From: SVTX01 sp045602385
GTDB taxonomy: Bacteria > Bacillota > Clostridia > Oscillospirales > CAG-272
Reading direction: 5' to 3'
DNA length: 64,000 nt
Assembly: GCA_045602385.1 (NCBI GenBank)
Contig: JAZSBL010000030.1
Span: 7,782 to 71,781 of the forward strand
Shown here: piece by piece, positions 60,706 through 64,000 of the stretch
How positions within the stretch are numbered: the stretch's first letter is position 1
How the letters are laid out: each line of letters opens with the position of its first letter
Position numbers and translations under genes: made by a program
The notes under the pieces: model-generated
Database searches by the model: none
Told to the model about the DNA's origin: nothing
The model's input: only the letters and a program-made list of their open reading frames with translations

Positions 60706-60979
60706 ATTACTCCTCAACCTCGAAAGCGTCCTTATCAAGACCGCAGACGGGGCAGACGAAGTCAGCGGGAACGTCCTCCCAAGCCGTGCCGGGAGCGATG
60801 CCGTTGTCGGGATCGCCAAGGGCGGGATCGTATTCATAACCACAGGGGCAAACGTATTTCATAGTTTTAATTCCTTTCTTGTTTATATATTTTCAGTATT
60901 GCCAATTTGGCGGGATATTATTTATTTTTTCAAGCCTCAACGACCTCAAATTGTGAGCCTGGGACCTTGCAAAGAGGAC
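60706..60979. repeat. direct repeat, right copy (rubredoxin segment)
   Basis: This is the copy that sits in the intact gene order, with rubredoxin B and the 3' end of the flavin reductase-rubredoxin gene. It pairs with 58846-59117 and so brackets the Pycsar-like cassette. Confidence 0.82.
60707..60862 (-). CDS. rubredoxin, copy B
   Basis: The 51-residue rubredoxin has the same unusual C-P-C-G-Y first knuckle and normal CPVCG second knuckle as copy A. It differs by Ile/Val near residue 4 and Leu/Val near residue 36. It follows the flavin reductase-rubredoxin gene by 67 nt and is the last gene of the Rrf2-controlled operon. It likely passes electrons from the flavin reductase fusion to rubrerythrin for peroxide reduction. 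Confidence 0.95.
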   Translation of the reverse strand: MKYVCPCGYEYDPALGDPDNGIAPGTAWEDVPADFVCPVCGLDKDAFEVEE

Positions 60980-61679
60980 ACTTGAAGTCGGCGGGCATCT
61001 CCTCTGCCTCATGCACGTAGCCGCAAACGGGACAAACGTACTTCTTGACTTCCTTTTTAGGCGCGTTCTCTGCTCCGATCCTCTCAAAGTCCTCAACGCC
61101 GTGCTTGCAGATGGGACAGATATAATCCTCGGGGAGCTCATCACCCTCGTAAACGTAGTTGCATACGGTGCAACGCCAGCCGGATTTGACTTCAGGCTTT
61201 GTCGCATTAGCCTTTATAACAGTCTGATAGTAGCCGTAGGTGCAGTTCTCTGCACTCTCCAGCACCTCGCCGTCAACCAACTCTCCGATAAAGAGAGTAT
61301 GACTGCCGAGATCTACCGTTTCAACGATCTTAAGGGAAAGAAACGCGGTCGCGTACTTTGTAAGATAGTAAAGACCGTTCTCACTTCTCTTGATATCGGA
61401 AAACTCCGCGAATTTGTCAACTTCTCTTCCCGACTTCATGCCGAAATGCTCAAAGAGTGAGTAGGGCGCGTCGGTCGAGAGAGGCGAAAGATTGCACTTT
61501 CCCGTATTCATTATCATGTCGTGGGTAAGAGTGCCCTTGATAGCCGCAAGGGATATGCGGACAGGGTTGTTTGCAACCTGGACCGCCGTGTTTATAATGC
61601 ATGCGTTATCCTTGCCGTTCTCTTGCGCCGACATAAGATATACGCCGTAGGTGATGTTATAAAGAGCTTTGGTATTCAT
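60930..61679 (-). CDS. flavin reductase-rubredoxin fusion with two rubredoxin-like modules
   Basis: This 249-residue protein has three parts. Residues ~1-155 form an FMN-binding flavin-reductase split barrel (YGVYLMSAQENGKDNACIINTAVQVA...NNPVRISLAA). Residues ~165-200 form a rubredoxin-like zinc/iron ribbon (CTVCNYVYEGDELPEDYICPIC). The tail (~213-249) has a second ribbon (CPVCGYVHEAEEMPADFKCPLC). It resembles high-molecular-weight rubredoxin (Hrb) of Clostridia and Moorella, but with one more ribbon, almost identical to the N-terminal ribbon of the adjacent rubrerythrin. It would accept NAD(P)H electrons and pass them to oxygen or peroxide reductases. Confidence 0.9.
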   Translation of the reverse strand: MNTKALYNITYGVYLMSAQENGKDNACIINTAVQVANNPVRISLAAIKGTLTHDMIMNTGKCNLSPLSTDAPYSLFEHFGMKSGREVDKFAEFSDIKRSENGLYYLTKYATAFLSLKIVETVDLGSHTLFIGELVDGEVLESAENCTYGYYQTVIKANATKPEVKSGWRCTVCNYVYEGDELPEDYICPICKHGVEDFERIGAENAPKKEVKKYVCPVCGYVHEAEEMPADFKCPLCKVPGSQFEVVEA

Positions 61680-61749
61680 ATCTACCCTCCGTGTTGTCTT
61701 AAAGCAGTATCCCCGCAGTCTTCACCGCAGGGATACAGCCATGTTTATA

Positions 61750-62340
61750 TTAGCCGAAGTATCTGTCGTGAAGACCCTTGAGTGCCTTGCCGTGTCTTGC
61801 CTCGTCGCGAGCCATCTCGTGAACAGTGTCGTGGATAGCGTCAAGACCGTTCTTCTTTGCGCAAGCCGCAAGGTCGAACTTGCCCTGAGTTGCACCGAAC
61901 TCGCAGTCAACTCTCCAGGAGAGGTTCTCCTTTGTGGAAGCCTTCATGTTGGGCTCAAGCTCCTCGCCGAGAAGCTCTGCAAACTTAGCTGCATGCTCTG
62001 CCTCCTCGTATGCTGCCTTTTCCCAGTAAAGACCGATCTCGGGGTAGCCCTCTCTATGTGCGATTCTTGCCATGCAGAGGTACATACCTACCTCAGAGCA
62101 CTCACCCTGGAAGTTAGCCATGAGCTGCTCGAAGATATATGCCTTATCCTCATCGGAAATATCGGGGTTGTTCTTTACAGTCTTAGCATATACGCCGTAC
62201 TCGTGCTCTGCTGCGAGCTTTGCGTTATCCATTACTTTGAACTTGGAGCCGGGAACCTTACAAACGGGGCATCTGAAATCTGCGGGCATCTCCTCAGCTT
62301 CATGTACGTAACCGCAAACGGGGCAAACAAACTTTTTCAT
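61750..62340 (-). CDS. reverse rubrerythrin
   Basis: This 196-residue protein carries the rubredoxin-like ribbon at its N-terminus (CPVCGYVHEAEEMPADFRCPVC, ~4-26) and the ferritin-like di-iron domain afterwards (NFQGECSEVGMY, EEAEHAAKFAE, VHEMARDEARHGKAL). That domain order is called reverse rubrerythrin, a peroxide reductase of anaerobes. The ATG at 62340 has AAGGAG 9 nt upstream; the frame extends 26 codons back into the gap. It follows rrf2 by 34 nt and is probably co-transcribed. Confidence 0.94.
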   Translation of the reverse strand: MKKFVCPVCGYVHEAEEMPADFRCPVCKVPGSKFKVMDNAKLAAEHEYGVYAKTVKNNPDISDEDKAYIFEQLMANFQGECSEVGMYLCMARIAHREGYPEIGLYWEKAAYEEAEHAAKFAELLGEELEPNMKASTKENLSWRVDCEFGATQGKFDLAACAKKNGLDAIHDTVHEMARDEARHGKALKGLHDRYFG

Positions 62341-62374
62341 AATCTTAATTCTCCTTATGTTTCTAAAAAATTTT

Positions 62375-62815
62375 TTATTTGAATATATTTGAAATATCAG
62401 CATGGCTGACATTTTCATCGTGTAGCATTCTCACCGTGATCTTGGATAGGCTCTCGATGAGATTTTCGTTGATAGCGCCGAACGCTATGTGCATCTTGCA
62501 ATCTGTCTTGCAGGGGTTTCTGGAGCAATCGTGGGCGCAATCAAGACATTTTGAAATACATATCGGCCCGTCGATAAGCTCGACGATTTCAAGAACCGTC
62601 AGCTCCCTGCCGTCGCGCGCCAGCTCGTAGCCGCCTTGCACGCCCTTGTAGGAACGGACTATCTCGCCCGCGTTCAGCTTGCGAAGCACCTTTAAGGCTA
62701 TCTTTGGAGTGATGCTGGCTATGTCGGCTAAGGTCGCCGCACCCGTCTTCTCTCCCAGCTTGTCAAGGATAAGGCACATTCTGATGGCGTAATCCGCTTC
62801 TTGTGTTACTCTCAT
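62375..62815 (-). CDS. Rrf2-family regulator with Fe-S cysteines
   Basis: This 146-residue winged-helix regulator starts MRVTQEADYAIRMCLILD and has VLRKLNAGEIVRSYKGVQGGYELARDGRELTV in the DNA-binding part. Five cysteines in CISKCLDCAHDC...CKTDC suggest a bound Fe-S cluster, as in IscR/NsrR/RsrR relatives. It probably senses oxygen, peroxide, nitric oxide or iron and controls the rubrerythrin-rubredoxin genes that follow. A 23-bp inverted repeat lies at its own promoter. Confidence 0.92.
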   Translation of the reverse strand: MRVTQEADYAIRMCLILDKLGEKTGAATLADIASITPKIALKVLRKLNAGEIVRSYKGVQGGYELARDGRELTVLEIVELIDGPICISKCLDCAHDCSRNPCKTDCKMHIAFGAINENLIESLSKITVRMLHDENVSHADISNIFK

Positions 62816-62844
62816 ACTGTGCTCTCCTTTCGTAGCTTTTTGTA

Positions 62845-62867
62845 ATGTCTACCTCTCGGGTACACAT
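62845..62867. promoter_or_regulatory. inverted-repeat operator for the Rrf2-type regulator
   Basis: The site reads ATGTnTACC-N5-GGTAnACAT with both arms matching in eight of nine positions. It covers the transcription start of the rrf2 gene, downstream of the -10. A half-site GTAGACAT recurs at ~62940. Confidence 0.68.
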
Positions 62868-62869
62868 TG

Positions 62870-62898
62870 ATTATATCACACTCGTTTTCGCTTGTCAA
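62870..62898 (-). promoter_or_regulatory. promoter of the Rrf2-rubrerythrin operon
   Basis: On the minus strand TTGACA (62898-62893) and TATAAT (62875-62870) with 17-bp spacing form a consensus promoter. Confidence 0.85.
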
Positions 62899-62971
62899 TA
62901 GGTTTTTTGAAATTTTTTTGAAAAATCTTTACCTTTTTCGTAGACATTTACAAAAACCCTTATAACACAAC

Positions 62972-63003
62972 GAAAAAGACGGACAAGTTTTTTTGTCCGT
63001 CCT
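62972..63003 (-). terminator. terminator of the YspA-like gene
   Basis: A 9-bp stem (62978-62986 with 62993-63001) with a T-rich flank on the minus strand lies just after the stop of the SLOG gene. Confidence 0.8.
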
Positions 63004-63333
63004 TTATATTTGTATCACTTTTATTGTTTTTTTCAGCTTTTCGGCATATTTAACGGTCGATTGCGCTCCTCTTGATCTCCCGTCCCATACGACAAGCACC
63101 GCGTCTGCCATTTCAATCATTTCCCTGTTTCTTTTTATCGGCGCGCCCCTTTTATATAAATGATACTTTGGTCGCAAAATATGCTTAGATAGCTTGTGCT
63201 CGTCGGCGTATTTCTCTGCAAGCGTATCTATGCCACGCGCGCCGCCCGATATTATTTCATCCACGCCGTCGGGTATGTACGGGGCGAGATCAAAATCAGT
63301 TATACTGCGCGAACCTGCGATTAATAGCTTCAT
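63004..63333 (-). CDS. YspA-like SLOG-domain protein (DUF2493 type)
   Basis: This 109-residue Rossmann-like SLOG protein has KLLIAGSRSITDF at the start, the nucleotide-binding IISGGARGIDTLAEKYA and a final DAVLVVWDGRSRGAQSTVKYAEK. Such proteins bind nucleotides or their derivatives and appear in stress or phage-related loci. It is monocistronic, with a long hairpin element upstream. The ATG at 63333 has GGGGGAA; the frame extends 26 codons further. Confidence 0.88.
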   Translation of the reverse strand: MKLLIAGSRSITDFDLAPYIPDGVDEIISGGARGIDTLAEKYADEHKLSKHILRPKYHLYKRGAPIKRNREMIEMADAVLVVWDGRSRGAQSTVKYAEKLKKTIKVIQI

Positions 63334-63402
63334 TTTATATTCCCCCAAAAATAAAAAGGTGCGCAACCGAAGCCACGCACCGAAAAATGCAGGCTCCTGT
63401 TG

Positions 63403-63560
63403 TTGCGACACAAACAGTTTCGTTCCTAATTGATGACTAGCATCTCACAGTATGCGAAAATAAGCATGCATTTTTACCATAGTAAATCATGCACACTGCA
63501 TCAGAATGTTAGTCAAAATATTAAGTTAAAAACGAAAATTCAATTCCGTTTGTGTCGCAA
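63403..63560. repeat. long imperfect hairpin (MITE-like or structured RNA) upstream of the SLOG gene
   Basis: This is a 158-bp element whose ends are perfect 13-bp inverted repeats (TTGCGACACAAAC at 63403-63415 and its complement at 63548-63560). Further inner pairs follow in nested order: TTTCGTT with AACGAAA, TGACTAGCAT with ATGTTAGTCA (one mismatch), GCATG with CATGC and TTTAC with GTAAA at the tip. It has no coding capacity. Confidence 0.6.
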
Positions 63561-63625
63561 ATTTATTATAACACACTTTTTTGACTTTGTAAAGGGATAA
63601 AAATAAAATGGAGAGCTAAAAAATA

Positions 63626-63802
63626 GGCTCCCTCCGGGAGGGAGCTGGCGCCAAAGGCGACTGAAGGAGAGCGCGGGATAATAATACCAATGAAGGTTTC
63701 AAGCCACGAAGGCTCCTTCCACCGCATCGCGCGAACCCCCAAAGCTCGACTTCGCTTGCTTCGGGGAACCCCGCCGCGGTCCCCCTCCCTCCCGGAGGGA
63801 GG
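63626..63802. repeat. GC-rich palindromic intergenic repeat
   Basis: The ends carry inverted copies of GCTCCCTCCGGGAGGGAGC-like palindromes (63627-63645 and 63783-63802). Between them are CTGGCGCCAAAGGCGACTGAAGGAG-type sequences often seen as dispersed elements in Clostridia. No gene is seen. It is probably a non-autonomous repeat. Confidence 0.55.
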
Positions 63803-63886
63803 CATACACGAAATGCAGCCATTCATAATTCAACGGACTCCCCTACCCTCCTCTATTGAAAGTTTTTGAAAGGTGAGGGGGAGCGA

Positions 63887-63934
63887 GAGGGGGAGAGGGA
63901 AACCTTTTTTCAAAAAGTTTTCCTCTCCCCCTCC
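63887..63934. repeat. long purine-rich inverted repeat, possible terminator of the right-edge gene
   Basis: Arms of about 23 bp (63887-63910 and 63912-63934, purine-rich with T/A centre) lie 23 nt after the stop of the partial minus-strand gene. It resembles the hairpins at 10682, 13421 and 15312. Confidence 0.5.
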
Positions 63935-63957
63935 CAATTTATCATCTATCAATCCAA

Positions 63958-64000
63958 TTACTGGGCTGCCTCAACGGTAGCTGCGGATGGGCCCGCCTTA
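63958..64000 (-). CDS. C-terminal 13 codons of a minus-strand gene (partial)
   Basis: On the minus strand the last bases read KAGPSAATVEAAQ followed by TAA. The Ala-rich tail is typical of some ribosomal or shell proteins but too short to name. Support is the open frame and the hairpin downstream; low certainty. Confidence 0.3.
   Translation of the reverse strand, partial: KAGPSAATVEAAQ

Larger units (their letters stand above)
60374..60706. other. intergenic region upstream of the cyclase gene
   Basis: A 333-bp AT-rich gap. It contains the cyclase promoter (60424-60452), a plus-strand TATAAT-like stretch near 60545 with no gene to serve, and the terminator of rubredoxin copy B. No recognisable RNA or attachment site. 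Confidence 0.55.

Noticed and set aside
63403..63560. Integron attC site or retron RNA.
   Set aside because: No GTTRRRY core sites at the ends, and no integrase or reverse transcriptase nearby.

Overview
The window looks like chromosomal DNA of a strictly anaerobic, probably gut-associated member of the Bacillota, class Clostridia. The evidence is a glycyl-radical enzyme inside a bacterial microcompartment (BMC) locus, a Re-type citrate synthase, a rubredoxin/reverse-rubrerythrin oxygen-defence cluster, BspA-like and Ig-like lipoproteins, strong AGGAGG-type ribosome sites and many TTGACA-N17-TATAAT promoters. No rRNA, tRNA, CRISPR array or transposase gene was found. Species cannot be named from the sequence.

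Layout. 1-755: 5' part of metG (minus). 1091-17064: one long plus-strand BMC operon with two tandem promoters. It holds acetate kinase, a class II (fuculose/rhamnulose-phosphate type) aldolase, a CoA-acylating aldehyde dehydrogenase, a zinc alcohol dehydrogenase, four hexameric shell proteins, PduL, EutN, a PduS-like Fe-S flavoprotein, a PduT-like trimer, a glycyl-radical diol dehydratase and its activase, a stray lipoprotein, an EutS/PduU-like shell protein, an EutP/PduV-like GTPase, and a ParA-type ATPase overlapping a Lys/Ala/Thr/Pro-rich protein (an McdA/McdB-like pair). The inferred route is deoxysugar phosphate to lactaldehyde to 1,2-propanediol to propionaldehyde to propionyl-CoA to propionyl-phosphate to propionate plus ATP, with propanol as the NADH sink. 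The gene content resembles the fucose/rhamnose type of glycyl-radical microcompartment.

17273-19875: CadC-type repressor, stand-alone HMA metallochaperone and a Zn/Cd/Pb P1B-ATPase under a perfect palindromic operator. 19877-23949: minus-strand operon (HD hydrolase, cytidine deaminase, small Cys-rich protein, membrane protein, BspA-like lipoprotein, VanY-like carboxypeptidase). 23946-34327: Ca-type P-ATPase, iron alcohol dehydrogenase, CDF exporter, ComM, a second BspA-like lipoprotein, and an operon of unknown gene-rbfA-nrnA. 34348-40438: lipase-like protein, then a glutamate-precursor operon (Re-citrate synthase, GntR regulator, aconitase, isocitrate dehydrogenase). 40530-46523: SDR, GltS-like symporter, OB-fold/Ig lipoprotein, and a frameshifted threonine aldolase. 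46602-55868: an operon with a YwaF-ABC ATPase fusion, a permease, a small anchored Ig-like protein and a 1534-residue Ig-repeat lipoprotein. 56310-58837: YwaF-family protein and an acyltransferase interrupted by an in-frame TAG.

58847-62898: an oxidative-stress cluster (Rrf2 regulator, reverse rubrerythrin, flavin reductase-rubredoxin fusion, rubredoxin) into which a two-gene Pycsar-like anti-phage cassette (nucleotide cyclase plus membrane effector, AT-rich) appears to have been inserted between two copies of the rubredoxin segment. 62972-64000: a YspA-like SLOG protein, a long imperfect hairpin element, a palindromic repeat element and the last 13 codons of a minus-strand gene.

The most interesting parts are the ParA/disordered-protein pair in the BMC operon, the Pycsar-like cassette flanked by direct repeats, the YwaF-ABC fusion linked to Ig-repeat surface proteins, the Cys-rich linker on the aldolase, and the hairpin at 63403-63560.
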